From: Ashinkailepas kermadecensis
Lineage: Eukaryota; Arthropoda; Thecostraca; Neolepadidae
Assembly: GCA_034440615.1 (NCBI GenBank)
Contig: JAOTOM010004569.1
Location: forward strand, 124,001 to 188,000
DNA length: 64,000 bases
Reading direction: 5' to 3'
A model generated the notes under the pieces. That model had not been told where the DNA came from and did no database searches. It saw only the letters and a list, made by a program, of their open reading frames with translations. The first letter of the stretch is position 1, and every line of letters begins with the position of its first letter. Positions 10,856 through 22,039 of this stretch are shown here, in pieces. A program made the position numbers and the translations under genes.

Positions 10856-10937
10856 TATATATTATAGCCGAATTTCGGTTACATTCCGTCGTTTCAACCC
10901 ACTTGGACCATTTTCAAGGTTCGATACTTATTCGATG
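10627..10937. repeat. 74-bp inverted repeat around a TA-rich spacer (foldback)
   Basis: Arms at 10627-10700 and 10864-10937 are reverse complements with about three mismatches. The spacer (10701-10863) is a short unique stretch plus (TA)n. The high identity suggests recent origin. It may be a pair of inverted terminal repeats of the adjacent Penelope-like element or an independent foldback. Confidence 0.95.
10764..10862. repeat. (TA)n microsatellite inside the foldback
   Basis: About 95 bp of TA with small GTA and AAA interruptions, forming most of the loop of the inverted repeat. Confidence 0.95.
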
Positions 10938-11195
10938 CATACAGCACCACAAAACATTAAACAGACTAAGAAAGATCGATGCGATAAATATCGTTCCACT
11001 TGTTCGAGAATACTTCCACTTTCATTTCAACCTCTCCTTCAATTTCCATTTCAGACAACAATGAGCCCTCCCCCTATGGTTCATCACTGCACCATAACTG
11101 TCATACAGTGGGAGTTGCGTCGGCTGTTTGGTTTGCATGTTGATAGGTGCGGCGTGCCTAATGTACTGTGTCTCCAGTGCCGTGAGTCTTCTGTG

Positions 11196-11455
11196 GTCGT
11201 CGCATCGTGCAGGTATAGTGGTGCTGGACGTCAGGATGTCTCGTGTGAGAGCAGTATTGTGTCGTCGCATCGTGCAGGTATAGTGGTGCTGGACGTCAGG
11301 ATGTCTCGTGTGAGAGCAGTATTGTGTCGTCGCATCGTGCAGGGATAGTGGTGCTGGACGTCAGGATGTCTCGTGTGAGAGCAGTATTGTGTCGTCGCAT
11401 CGTGCAAGTATAGTGGTGCTGGATGTCAGGATGTCTCGTGTGAGAGCAGTATTGT
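11196..11455. repeat. 65-bp tandem repeat, 4 copies
   Basis: GTCGTCGCATCGTGCA recurs at 11196, 11261, 11326 and 11391. Copies differ by only one or two bases, so the array is young. Confidence 0.95.
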
Positions 11456-12070
11456 GCTGGTCCACCAAGTGTTTATTTTTGGCGCTCTGCTGCAAATGCA
11501 TCGGCAACGCCTGCTCAGCGAAGCTGTCGTCAGACCAATGAAGCATACCTCAATGGCTGCAGAGCCCCCGGTTGCAGAGTCCATGATTGCATAACTTACG
11601 TGCATATATTTTCTCTAAACATTTGTTGAATGACAATGCATGGAAAACAAGCCTTCCCTCACAAAGTTATAACTATCAAATTGTCTGGTTTCCATAGTTA
11701 ACAAAGAAAAAAAAGGTCATTTCTTAAAAGGCGCTAAAAAGGCTTAAGAACGATATCTTAATACTTACCTTTCTGATGCAACTAATACAGCATAATTGCA
11801 GCCATGGACAAGGTTAGATTCATTCTTCTGTGACTAATGGGTAACACACTTGCGCGCGGTATTATCGACAGTTGAGCAGAATGTGTTGGGAGAGATGAGA
11901 CGGGTGTGGCAGGGTACATAGAGGGCCCGAGCAGATGAAACAATTGCATGAGTGAGATGGAAATAGAATAAATGAACTTCGGCGTATAATTCGGGACGCA
12001 ACCTCCGTCTGAGTTATGGGTCCCTTTCTCGTATTTGACATTTTCTCTCACTCTCGTTCCCTTGGTATCT
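11456..12070. other. Intergenic, no gene seen
   Basis: Moderate to high AT, short frames only. Confidence 0.6.
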
Positions 12071-12075
12071 TGTTC

Positions 12076-12120
12076 TCTCTCTCTCTCTCTTGTCCTATTG
12101 TCCTCTCCATTCTCATTCTC

Positions 12121-12155
<35 letters not shown>

Positions 12156-12190
12156 ATATTGCTCTCTCCGTTCTCTCTCTCGTCCTATTG
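12076..12190. repeat. (TC)n-rich polypyrimidine tract
   Basis: Three TC runs separated by TCTCGTCC-type spacers. Lies about 470 bp past the snail-type stop codon. Confidence 0.9.
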
Positions 12191-12655
12191 TGCTCCGCGT
12201 TCTCCTTATCATGTCCTCAAGTGTCCATAACATTTTATAAATTTTCTCGTGTCTTGTTCGGTGAGGAAAGGTGCACATTCGTCGAAGTACATCATATATA
12301 TTTCAAAATATCTGCACAAATCCGCACATAACACAGGTAGAAAATGTGACTAGCCTTTCGGGCATGAGCAAGCCTCCTAGATATTGGCACTTAATTCACA
12401 TAGATCATGGAATTATTTACACTGACAGGGCAACAGCCTCAAAGTTCCTGAACAGTCGATTACGCGGTGTCTACCGCAACAGGCAGTTCCGGAAGTCCTG
12501 GTGATCCACACCAGACCACCTCCGAGACGCATCAGACGTGCACAAGAAGTCGAAACGTATGTACAGCATTGGACTAGAATGAACACTCATGGAACTTCGT
12601 TGCATTAGTTTGATCCTCCACAGCTAGATGGCACTGCGCGTCGGTCGGCGGTCGC
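12191..12655 (-). other. 3' flank of the snail-type gene
   Basis: Presumed 3' UTR and downstream DNA. I see no minus-strand AATAAA in it, so the transcript end is not placed. Confidence 0.4.
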
Positions 12656-14037
12656 TCAGTGGCCCGCCGCCGGACAGCCGTTCTCCTCGTGCTTGGCCAG
12701 CAGCGACATGCGGCTGAACGTCTTGTTGCAGCCGGCGCACTTGTATTTCTTGATTTCGGTGTGCGTCTGCTTGTGCGCGCGCAGGTTGCTCTTGTCGGCG
12801 AACGAGCGGTGGCAGAGGTCGCACTGGAACGGCTTCTCGCCGGTGTGCGTGCGGATGTGGCCCTGCAGCAGCCACGGCCGCGAGAACGCCTTGCCGCAGA
12901 ACTGGCACTTGTTGGGCAGCGTGTGCGTGCGCACGTGCATCTTGAGCGCGCCCTGCGACGTGTACACCTTGTCGCACACGTCGCACGGGTAGCGCCGCTG
13001 CTCGCAGTGGAACTGCTGGTGCTTGGCCAGCCCGGCGCCGGTCGTGTACACCTTGCGGCAGGTGGCGCACTGGTGCTTGCCGGCCGGCCGCGCCGCCGCC
13101 GCCAGCGGCGTCAGCGCCTGCGGCGGCTGGTTCAGCATCGAGCGCAGGATGTCGTGGCCCGACGACGCGGCGCCCAGCGGCGACGCCACGCCCAGCGGCG
13201 ACGCCACGCCCCCCGCCATGTGCGCCGGCGACGGCAGGCCCTGCTCGGGCTGCACGGGCGGCGACAGGTGCGGCGGCAGGTCGCGGTCGAACGGCTGCAC
13301 GCCGTAGGACGGCGGCGGCGGCGGCGGGGGCGGCGGCGGCGCCGGCAGCGCGTACGGCCGGTACAGGTTGTGCGGCAGGTGCGGCCGCTCGCCGCCCGGC
13401 AGCGGGTAGTACAGGCTGAACGGGATGTAGGGCGGCAGCGGGCCGGCCGCCGGCGAGCAGGTCGACCGCACGCTCAGGTTCTCCGGCTCCAGCTTCGGAC
13501 TTTTTGGGCTGGGCGGCGGCCGGTCGGGCTTCAGGCGCGGCAGGACGTCGTCTGCAACACGGAGGACGAGTGTCAGCGGAGCGCTCGCAATGGTCGGCGC
13601 GCCACAGAGCGCGCAGAACAAAACCGCAGAACAGGTCAGAGTTCACACTCACAGAGCTGGCGAATACCATCGCTGGCTGTCAGAAAGCCTTTGCTTGTGA
13701 ACTGTTTAACAGCATAGCGATCACTTTAATCGCATGTTTTTTGCGTCTTAGTCAGTAAAGTCTGAGAGAAGAAGCTGGGCATCTCCTGCGTATAACTTAT
13801 GAACTCGGCAAGTAAACAACCAATCAATTTGTGTCCCGAGAATATCCTATTTTGTCATGAAAATAACTACTGAAGGCTATTGCTTGCTGCAAATTATTTT
13901 TATCTGCGGCTGCATGAAATACAAGCCCATGCGATATCATGTCTGCTCTACTTACCATTGATCGGCGCATTGTAGTCAACCAGAGCCAGCGGCCGCTTCT
14001 TCAGTGGCTTGTGCGATGGGTTATCCATTGAGACCAT
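12656..14037 (-). CDS. sna: Snail-family C2H2 zinc-finger transcription repressor, two exons (13956-14037 and 12656-13551)
   Basis: Role: nuclear DNA-binding repressor acting on E2-box (CAGGTG) sites, known in mesoderm, neural and cell-motility programmes. Exon 1 encodes 27 residues from the ATG at 14037 and ends at a GTAAGT donor. A 404-bp intron ends in TTGCAG. The codon joined across the junction is Asp28, and the frame then stays open to TGA at 12656-12658 (325 aa). Seen: PLKKRP (11-16), the N-terminal box of arthropod Snail-group proteins; PENLS (50-54), a likely CtBP-binding motif; a Pro-rich linker with a run of ten Pro; then five zinc fingers starting at Cys189, 217, 243, 271 and 299. 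Key words are [31 protein letters not shown] and [12 protein letters not shown]. The last finger is C2HC, as in the family. These fingers separate it from Scratch. ATG 14028 (Met4) is an alternative start. Whether it is snail, escargot or worniu cannot be decided. Confidence 0.93.
13552..13955 (-). other. Intron of the snail-type gene
   Basis: Donor GTAAGT begins at 13955 and acceptor GTGTTGCAG ends at 13552. It is a phase 1 intron: exon 1 ends in G and exon 2 starts AC, giving GAC (Asp). Confidence 0.88.
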
Positions 14038-14072
14038 GCTAGTGCTGCACAACCTTTCTGTATCACGTGTCG

Positions 14073-14097
14073 ACTCTCTCTCTCTCTCTCTCTCTCT
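14073..14097 (-). promoter_or_regulatory. GAGA tract in the 5' UTR or core promoter of the snail-type gene
   Basis: On the coding (minus) strand this is a (GA)n run of about 24 bp, 36-60 bp upstream of the ATG. GAGA tracts bind GAGA factor in insects and mark promoters with paused polymerase. A role here is inference. Confidence 0.45.
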
Positions 14098-14099
14098 AT

Positions 14100-14800
14100 G
14101 GCGTTCCTGTCTCGAGCTGCGTCCTGCCTCCACACCGTTCTCCGTCTCACTGAGCGCGCCAGTGGCGCGCAAGGACAGAAATACTCTTGGGAAGAGCAGG
14201 TGCTGGCCGACGCTGCCGCACGTGCTGGTCGGCCAATGGGCTGGCGCGGCGCGCCGGCCGTCGACCAATGAACGCCGCCGGCTGCCGGCCAGGCGCGGGC
14301 AGGCAGGTGCACGCGGCGTGGCGGCCGAGCGGCGCCGTAGTAAAATCATCACCCATTTAACCGGCACGAGCCGGCCAACACCGGGCGCGCTGCATTGGCT
14401 AATTGTCCGCCCGATAACGGCGCGCCCATCTCGCCGTCGCGCGCGGCGGCGACGGCGGCGGCGGCGGCGGCGGCGCGGCCGCGCCGGAGTCGCCGCCGCG
14501 CCGCATCCGCCGCCGTCGTCTGTCGGCGGTGATGCGCGCTCTCTCGCGCTCCCCGACCGGCCGCCCCCGTTTCCGGCGGCTTGCGTCTGGCTGCGGCGAG
14601 CGCGCGCGACACATGAGCCGAGGGATCGACGCGGCGCCGACCGTCCGGATATCCTGCGGCCCAGCTGGCGGCGATCCATTATTGAAGCGTGCGCGCACAC
14701 GAGAACGCGCGGCGAGCGCGGCGCGCCGGCGGAACTGCGTTTCCGCGCCGCGGTAATAACTATTTTTCGTCTCGGGACGCGCCCGGTGGCCACGCCGGCG
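14100..14800 (-). promoter_or_regulatory. GC/CpG-rich promoter region of the snail-type gene
   Basis: Dense CpG, GCGGCG runs and ATTGGCT/CCAAT-type sites (for example near 14235, 14264 and 14394). It lies directly upstream of the translated first exon. No TATA box is obvious. Frames in it are Arg/Ala-rich by composition and not called. Confidence 0.6.
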
Positions 14801-15114
14801 TCTTGACCCGGTCTTCGAACGCCACTGGGCGTGGAAATAACTAGCTTGGAGGGATGTCGGCGAAGGGCGCTTCATTTGGGGTCGATGTCGCGCCCTGGCG
14901 AGCTCAAATGAACAGGTTTCGGGGCGGGGGGACGATCCGGGTGGCGATCACAGGCAATTCTGCGAAAGGACAGGTGCAGACGTGTGCCGCAGACGCAGAT
15001 GCTGTGATGTCAGCATGACGTTGCGTCACAAGCCCTGGACGTGCCAACGCCCGGCTCAATCTTGCGATAAGTAGCACCTGGCTCAATTCGTGCTGCCTGT
15101 CATCGATCGTCCCG

Positions 15115-15684
15115 CAGACCCGGCGCCGAGCGCACCGAGCCTGTCCACCGCTCGGCAGCTTCACTACGCTCGGTGGCACAGTGCTCCGTTGACATACTGA
15201 CGGACAACGTGGTGACATTGTGACACCGCAGACCCGGCGCCGAGCGCACTGAGCCTGTCCACCGCTCGGCAGCTTCACTACGCTCGGTGGCACAGTGCTC
15301 CGCTGACATACTGACGGACAACGTGGTGACATTGTAACACCGCAGACCCGGCGCCGAGCGCACTGAGCCTGTCCACCGCTCGGCAGCTTCACTACGCTCG
15401 GTGGCACAGTGTTCCGCTGACATACTGACGGACAACGTGGTGACATTGTAACACCGCAGACCCGGCGCCGAGCGCACTGAGCCTGTCCACCGCTCGGCAG
15501 CTTCACTACGCTCGGTGGCACTGTGTTCCGCTGACATACTGACAGACAACGTGGTGACATTGTGACACCGCAGACCCGGCGCCGAGCGCACTGAGCCTGT
15601 CCACCGCTCGGCAGCTTCACTACGCTCGGTGGCACAGTGTTCCGCTGACATACTGACGGACAACGTGGTGACATTGTGACACTC
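15115..15684. repeat. 114-bp tandem repeat, 5 copies
   Basis: CAGACCCGGCGCCGAGCGCA recurs at 15115, 15229, 15343, 15457 and 15571. Since 114 = 3 x 38, frames stay open across it and give 38-aa periodic peptides. Copies are 97-99% alike by eye. Confidence 0.95.
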
Positions 15685-15689
15685 GCAGT

Positions 15690-16700
15690 GGCACAGCTGG
15701 CGATTTTGGCGCCAAGGCCAGGCAGGGATTTTCGCGACAAGCTAACGGTGCCGGGGTTTGTACCGGACAGCTGTGACCGGACAGCTGTGGACGGAAACAG
15801 AGAGCCGAATGTTGCCTCGGGCAGGGGATTTCCGATTCGTCCAAGTTTTGGCTGTGTTGCTGGACTTCCACTGCGGACGATTCGCGCCGAGCGGACGACC
15901 TTCACCTTCTGTGATTGCGTGACCTTCGGTCGGCACCCGTCGGTCCGATCTGTCGTCACGTGCTCCAGTGGCGATGCTCGAGACGATGCCTCGCCAGTGT
16001 CGCATCAACACCACCCACTGCCCATGGCACCCGGCCGCGCGAGCAGACCTGGCCTTGACGCAGAGCCGACGGTAAAAAGCGCAGCCCGGTCGGTATGTGG
16101 CCGTATATTTCGGCAGATTTCTGCACCGATAAAAACCGCTCGGATGCCGTCGAAAGTGGGCTGCACCAGGTCCGGCCGAGTACCGGTTTTCGAACGTCTG
16201 CGCCACGATCAACGGGTAAGAAGATGAACACGATATGCGGAATGAGCTGGATGAAGAGGCCACTGTCGCGCTTTGCTGTTACGCTTGACACCTCCTGAAA
16301 TACCAGGCCGGCAAGAGGGTGCGCTTCTATCTGCCTCACCAGGAGGCGGATGCCCCGCTCCTCCTCCCGCTCCTCTACCTCGGTGGCACCGGCCCCGTTT
16401 CTATAGTCACGCCCACTTTAAACTTACCCTCGAACACCACCAGACCGGGACATTTCTCACCGAAATCATCGTCCCGAAAAGGAGCTAAAATCGCCGCTGC
16501 CCTGGACCACGCTCCGCAGAGGGAACGTTCCAGCGACCAAACGCGGATGACGTCGCCACGCGGCAAGGACCCACAATCTCATTGCAGAGATTGCAGAGAT
16601 TGATCAATCTCACAGAGATTGATCAATCTCACAGCGATCACCAGCCTGCGCCACTGATTCTGTGACCGGGTGTCACTTTGACGGGCCACTCCTGCTGCGG
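15690..16700. other. No gene seen
   Basis: Mixed-composition DNA. At about 16593-16640 a short direct repeat of a palindrome, GATTGATCAATC, occurs twice with CTCACAG spacers. Confidence 0.55.
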
Positions 16701-16701
16701 A

Positions 16702-16821
16702 CTGGGTCTCCCGTGACGTACAGCACACCGCCGCGGCTGGACGGGGTCTCCCGTGACGTACAGCACACCACCGCGGATGGACGGGGTCTCCCGTGACGTA
16801 CAGCACACCGCCGCGGCTCGC
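16702..16821. repeat. 40-bp tandem repeat, 3 copies
   Basis: GGGTCTCCCGTGACGTACAG recurs at 16704, 16744 and 16784. Each unit has TGACGTAC, a CRE-like word. Confidence 0.93.
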
Positions 16822-17385
16822 TGGCCGTCGCGTCGTTCTGAGCTCGTCTGCCTGCCGTGGCCGTCGAGCGTCCCTCGTGCTCTCCGACCGTCCAGCGCTG
16901 TTGACCCTCCTCCTCTCGGCCGGCTACAGCGTGCGGAACAACGACTCTCAAAGGAAAGAACGCCTGGCCGCAGTCGGCCGACATTCCAGTCTCGCCGGCG
17001 CGTCCTCGGCGGGGGGGGGGGGCGCTACTTGTTTGACAGACGCATACCTCGGCGACGGCCGAGTCTGAATGGGCCGGGTCATGTTTGCCGGCCGGCGTGG
17101 CGCGGCGGTCACGCTGACAGGGGGTCCCCGGCCGCGGCAGTGCCGACGCCTCAATCACGCAAGGCCGTCCGTCGCGCCGGCCGCAATCCACTCGGGAGAC
17201 ATTATCACCGCTACAATGACCAGTTGGAACCGGTGCGCCCTCTACATGGCAGTGTTGTACTTGGGTGAAAATTACTCCATCGATCCTCTTTTCGGCGCAG
17301 TACGATTGAATAATCAGACTCGTTTCTCTTGCCCTGAAGTGAGTCATAAGCTCGGCTCTGCTCGACCCGTTTCCGACAGCAGCTG
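16822..17385. other. No gene seen
   Basis: GC-rich at first, with a G run near 17010-17021. Frames show no family signature. Confidence 0.55.
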
Positions 17386-17387
17386 AC

Positions 17388-18290
17388 GGCTGGTGTGGCT
17401 GGTGAACGTCTGGTGAGCTGGTGTGGCTGGTGAACGTCTGGTGAGCTGGTGCGGCTGGTGAACGTCTGGTGAGCTGGTGTGGCTGGTGAACGTCTGGTGA
17501 GCTGGTGCGGCTGGTGAACGTCTGGTGAGCTGGTGTGGCTGGTGAACGTGTGGCTGGTGAACGTCTGGTGGGCTGGTGCGGCTGGTGAACGTCTGGTGGG
17601 CTGGTGCGGCTGGTGAACGTCTGGTGAGCTGGTGCGGCTGGTGAACGTCTGGTGAGCTGGTGCGGCTGGTGAACGTCTGGTGAGCTGGTGCGGCTGGTGA
17701 ACGTCTGGTGAGCTGGTGCGGCTGGTGAACGTCTGGTGAGCTGGTGCGGCTGGTGAACGTCTGGTGAGCTGGTATGGCTGGTGAACGTCTGGTGAGCTGG
17801 TGCGGCTGGTGAACGTCTGGTGAGCTGGTGTGGCTGGTGAACGTCTGGTGGGCTGGTGCGGCTGGTGAACGTCTGGTGAGCTGGTATGGCTGGTGAACGT
17901 CTGGTGAGCTGGTGCGGCTGGTGAACGTCTGGTGAGCTGGTGTGGCTGGTGAACGTCTGGTGAGCTGGTGTGGCTGGTGAACGTCTGGTGAGCTGGTGCG
18001 GCTGGTGAACGTCTGGTGGGCTGGTGCGGCTGGTGAACGTCTGGTGAGCTGGTATGGCTGGTGAACGTCTGGTGAGCTGGTATGGCTGGTGAACGTCTGG
18101 TGGGCTGGTGCGGCTGGTGAACGTCTGGTGAGCTGGTGCGGCTGGTGAACGTCTGGTGGGCTGGTGCGGCTGGTGAACGTCTGGTGAGCTGGTGCGGCTG
18201 GTGAACGTCTGGTGGGCTGGTGCGGCTGGTGAACGTCTGGTGAGCTGGTATGGCTGGTGAACGTCTGGTGGGCTGGTGCGGCTGGTGAGT
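17388..18290. repeat. 28-bp minisatellite, about 32 copies
   Basis: Unit is CTGGTGAACGTCTGGTG followed by RGCTGGTGYGG, where the variable positions distinguish subtypes. One shortened unit lies at about 17540-17555. All three minus frames are open and give 28-aa periodic peptides, an arithmetic effect of 28 not being divisible by 3 with no stop word in the unit. Confidence 0.95.
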
Positions 18291-18339
18291 GTTGAACCGT
18301 CAGCACCAGCCGCTGGGCGGGCGGTCATGACCGCGCCAA

Positions 18340-18850
18340 CACGCTGCCGACGCCAGAGATGACGTCAGAGATGACGCCAGAGATGACGCAGGCATACGCC
18401 ATTGATGACATGATGCCGTGTGCGAGATGACCTTAAAACCGGTGCCTCTGATGACAATGATACCTGGCGCGAGATAACCCTGAGATATCATTGATGACAT
18501 GATACCTTGTGCGAGATGACCTTGAGATCGGCGTCATTCATGACCCGGGGCGTCGATCTTTATTCCTTTGTGGGTCGCGGCCCCACCAATGTTGATCTTT
18601 GACTCCCAATGTCGATTTTGGCCTCCCAATAACTTGTGCTAGTTTTGCGCTGCATCGTCAAATAAAAAATCAGAATTTCTGCGATCTGACAAATAAACTG
18701 GGCAAAAACTGATGAGTTTTTGTCGGAGGGGATGGGGGTCTAGTGCACTGACACTTCGCCACAATGTTTTTTTTAATTGGCACCCCTTTTAATGACATGC
18801 TAGATGACATGCTACCTGGTGCGAGATGACCTTGAGACCGGCTGCGGTGG
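18340..18850. repeat. Diverged repeat with GATGACATGATRCC and GCGAGATGACCTTGAGA words
   Basis: Related units near 18400, 18450, 18495 and, after a gap, 18797-18840. The gap holds unrelated AT-richer DNA. An old array broken by insertion or decay. Confidence 0.65.
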
Positions 18851-20600
18851 TGTCACGATGCCACCCAAGAGCGAAATCAGGCTTTGAAACAGCTCGGCTT
18901 AGGCGCGGAGACTACAGGCGTTGTCCAGTCTCGCACAGGCATGACCGTTCGGTGGAGCGTCGCCACAATAGTTCGGGAAAGGCTCGTACACCAGATAGAA
19001 CGGTCCGTTTGGCTCCATGACCTTTAACGATTGCTCATCACTCTATCAGTTGCCGGGTTGGCAATTCACCACTGATAGCCGGACGGCAATAACACACCGC
19101 AAAATTGCCGAGTAAAAGGCACCCTTTCGCCAGCTCTAACCGTGGCAACAACTACACGAGCCGAGTCTTCATCCAAGTACATTTTAATTCGCCACCTTGG
19201 GGAAGGCAGGATTGAGTCGGAAGGAAGTCACGCATTGGCAGTGAAAAGGGCGGGATCGCTCGCGGTGAGGAAAACGTAGCGCCGACTGCCATAAGCTAAC
19301 AACACGGCTTGCGTTATTCAAAGTGCTGATGGCTGGAGAGCAGACCGAGCAAATCCGGCCGAGCTTCACCGCGCATGTTTCAGGGTTTTTTTTTGCAGGA
19401 GTTGTTCTGGCTGGACTGAACTGAAGATCAGCATCCTTAGCTTTGACTGAGATGAATAATTTGTCTGTGGATCTGACTAGGTTGAGGGGCCATTTGACCA
19501 CTCTGCCACACCCACACCATGGCAGTGTGTGACCGAGGGCCAAATGGTCTGACCGACCCTCGGATGGAGCGATACTGGACTCGCCAGGTCGGATCCTCGC
19601 GTGTCCGGGACTACTATTGGTAGACACGCACCGCTATGATTTCGACAAGCACTGTTTTGGTGGTAATATGTCTAACAAGCAGTCTCATGAATTTTCAGGG
19701 GGCGGGGGGATTAATTTGAAAGGATCGTCGCCGGATCTGACTGGTCGGAAGGGCCTCATATCGTCCCTATCCTACCCTGAAACCATACAGACAATATGAA
19801 CTAAAAAACCATGTCTTGGACAATGAGGCTCCTGTGAGAAGAGATCTGAGAAGAGCTTCACAAACATCCTTAACGGATGAGCTAGGCACAATTATTGTGG
19901 AATTTCGGGCAATATGACCGAAAATATATCGGGAACTAGACTCCACAAATATCCTCAACTTTACTGGACAAACGAAAAAATAGTGTGACTGCCCAGCCAC
20001 TGACATCCAAAAATAATTCGGGGACTAACTAGACTTCAGAAATAGCCTTAGGAGAATAAAAAGGTTTTTGTCGCTAATTTTCACAAAGTCAAAGGATGTG
20101 GGGCATATTAGATCTAAAAAGTACATCAACACAAAAATGTACTCAATAACCCATTTCATCATTCTGTCAATTTAGAAAACCAACAAATTTTGCACTAAGC
20201 TTGGCTGATTGACGGTGAGAGTGTTACGAACGCCTGCACTGGATCCACGAGTCACTGCTACCTTGTCTGCTTCAGCCAGTTATTTTATTGCATCCCACCG
20301 CCCAGCTCGACTGCAGATCTCGCCGCCAATGGTGCTCCACCGTACGGATGGAGTAACCCGACACAAACACGGGCGACTCGTCTGACATTGCGGTCCGTCT
20401 TTTGGGTCCGCAAACTCTGACCACAATGCAATGTGTTCGTCTGCGCGGAGAATAATACCAGGCACGGCAGAAGCGGTGGGCGAGCGAGAACGACGGCGGT
20501 AGTGTTCCATTCCGTTCCCCGTCGCAACCTCGTCCGGGTCGGTTTCAGTACAGCGAACAGGTTCCCTTCTCAGCTCAGCCAGACGACTACGTATTACGGG
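18851..20600. other. No gene seen
   Basis: Ordinary mixed-composition DNA. The 147-aa minus frame at 19184-19627 has no recognisable domain. Confidence 0.55.
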
Positions 20601-20608
20601 GTGCCGGC

Positions 20609-20722
20609 ACTGGCAGGACGACTGGGGTCCACAAGCACGAGGCTACAGGGCGGTGGCCACTGTCAGTGTTACCGGACCTGCGCTGGCAGGACGACTGAAG
20701 TCCACAAGCACAAGGCTACAAG
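20609..20722. repeat. 73-bp duplication (about 1.6 copies)
   Basis: TGGCAGGACGACT and GTCCACAAGCACRAGGCTAC recur 73 bp apart. Confidence 0.85.
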
Positions 20723-20934
20723 CGAACAGCACCAGCACCAGGGAACCTCTCCCGACCTCGGGCAATGTCGCCGCCAGTCGCCGCCGTCGATCGTGGTGTC
20801 CTGGTTTTATTACTTCTCTCGCCGACTCGGCACAAAATGTGGGTGATGTGGCTCGGTAAAAAAGCCACGATCGGGCCGTCAGGTCTCGGAGAATTGACAC
20901 CATCATTCTACTGGCCGGAATCGCACCGTGATCC

Positions 20935-20976
20935 CAGGTGGCCGTCCCAGGTGGCCGTCCCAGGTGGCCGTCCGAA
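20935..20976. repeat. 13-bp tandem repeat, 3 copies
   Basis: CAGGTGGCCGTCC three times in a row. Each unit starts with CAGGTG, the E2-box core. Confidence 0.92.
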
Positions 20977-20979
20977 AAG

Positions 20980-21774
20980 TTGATCGGGCGTGATCTTGTT
21001 CCATGAATCTTGTCATTCTCTTTGTTCCATGGCAACATCTTTCAATAGCTTCCCAGTTTGAGTCGATCTCTCCATCTGTCTGTAGGAGCACGATTACAAC
21101 TCATGGGCGTAATTTTGTTCAATCATTTCTTTACAAGCAATGCCATAAGCTCAATTCAGAAGAAAAGGTTGTCCAAGATCGGTAAGACAGCAGCCTCACC
21201 TGGCAAGGCGACGACACGAGTTTTAAATGGAAGGATGGGGCTGGGGGGGGAGGAGGGCGAGATAGTTCTTAGATCGATTCACTCTATTTAACGCCATAGG
21301 CGCAATGTTAAACAACATTAATTCTGAGCGGACGCGTCCCTCGTCCGTCATGGTGGCGATGCCCGTGGCGCTTGACAATGAACAGGCTTTTGCATTCTAA
21401 TAAACTATGGCGACGCGGCGCGGCAACCTCCCCAAAGTTGGGGGAGACCAGTTTTGCAGTTGATTATTTATGTGCAATGCCCATTGAGTCAATGTTAAAC
21501 TCGTCGAAGGTTGGGAAGGACTGTTCCTCTTACTCGCGCCATTGCTTGGAGATATCAACAGAGGGTACGAAAGATAAACTGCATTCACCGGTTTGACAGA
21601 CCAATGGTGTCTGGATGACTGCACGAGTCACACGAGAACAACACCAGAGAATGCATCCGTCACAAGAGAAGAGCACCATCTGTCGGAATTCGGTCCAGTC
21701 GAGCCCTTTCTGCATATCGAGTACATTGTGGGATCGAATATACATCGGGTCTACCCTCTGGACTGAGTTCGGAC
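20980..21774. other. No gene seen
   Basis: Mixed-composition DNA with a G run near 21242. Only short frames. Confidence 0.55.
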
Positions 21775-21905
21775 GGCAGACTAGATCTGGGCTGGACTGA
21801 GTCGGGGGGGGGCACAGACCAGATCTGGGCTGGACTGGGTCCAGACGGCAGACCAGATCTGGGCTGGACTGGGTCCTGACGGCAGACCAGATCTGGGTTG
21901 GATGA
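21775..21905. repeat. 34-38-bp tandem repeat, 4 copies
   Basis: AGATCTGGGCTGGACTG recurs at 21783, 21821 and 21855, and in variant form at 21889. The first unit is longer because of a G run. Confidence 0.9.
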
Positions 21906-22039
21906 ACCTGTTGGCGATCCGGACAGAGTCCAAGCTGGAGCTCGGCTCGAGAGGGGATAGCGCCAGGTCCAGGTTTGGGCGAAGGCTGGGTCTGCGCGCG
22001 AGTGCTCCGCGGTCCCCGAGACCCGACCACCGTGTGTGA

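Noticed and set aside
12659..13717. 352-codon plus frame and 348-codon minus frame over the snail gene
   Set aside because: Shadow frames of the GC-rich zinc-finger exon. Only the frame with fingers is real.
14904..15959. 351-codon minus frame with 38-aa repeats
   Set aside because: 114-bp unit is a multiple of 3, so it stays open by arithmetic. No signal peptide or known repeat family, and flanks are non-coding in character.
16673..18328. Minus-strand frame of 551 codons rich in HQTFTSRTS words
   Set aside because: 28-bp minisatellite. The overlapping 320-codon frame has the same words.
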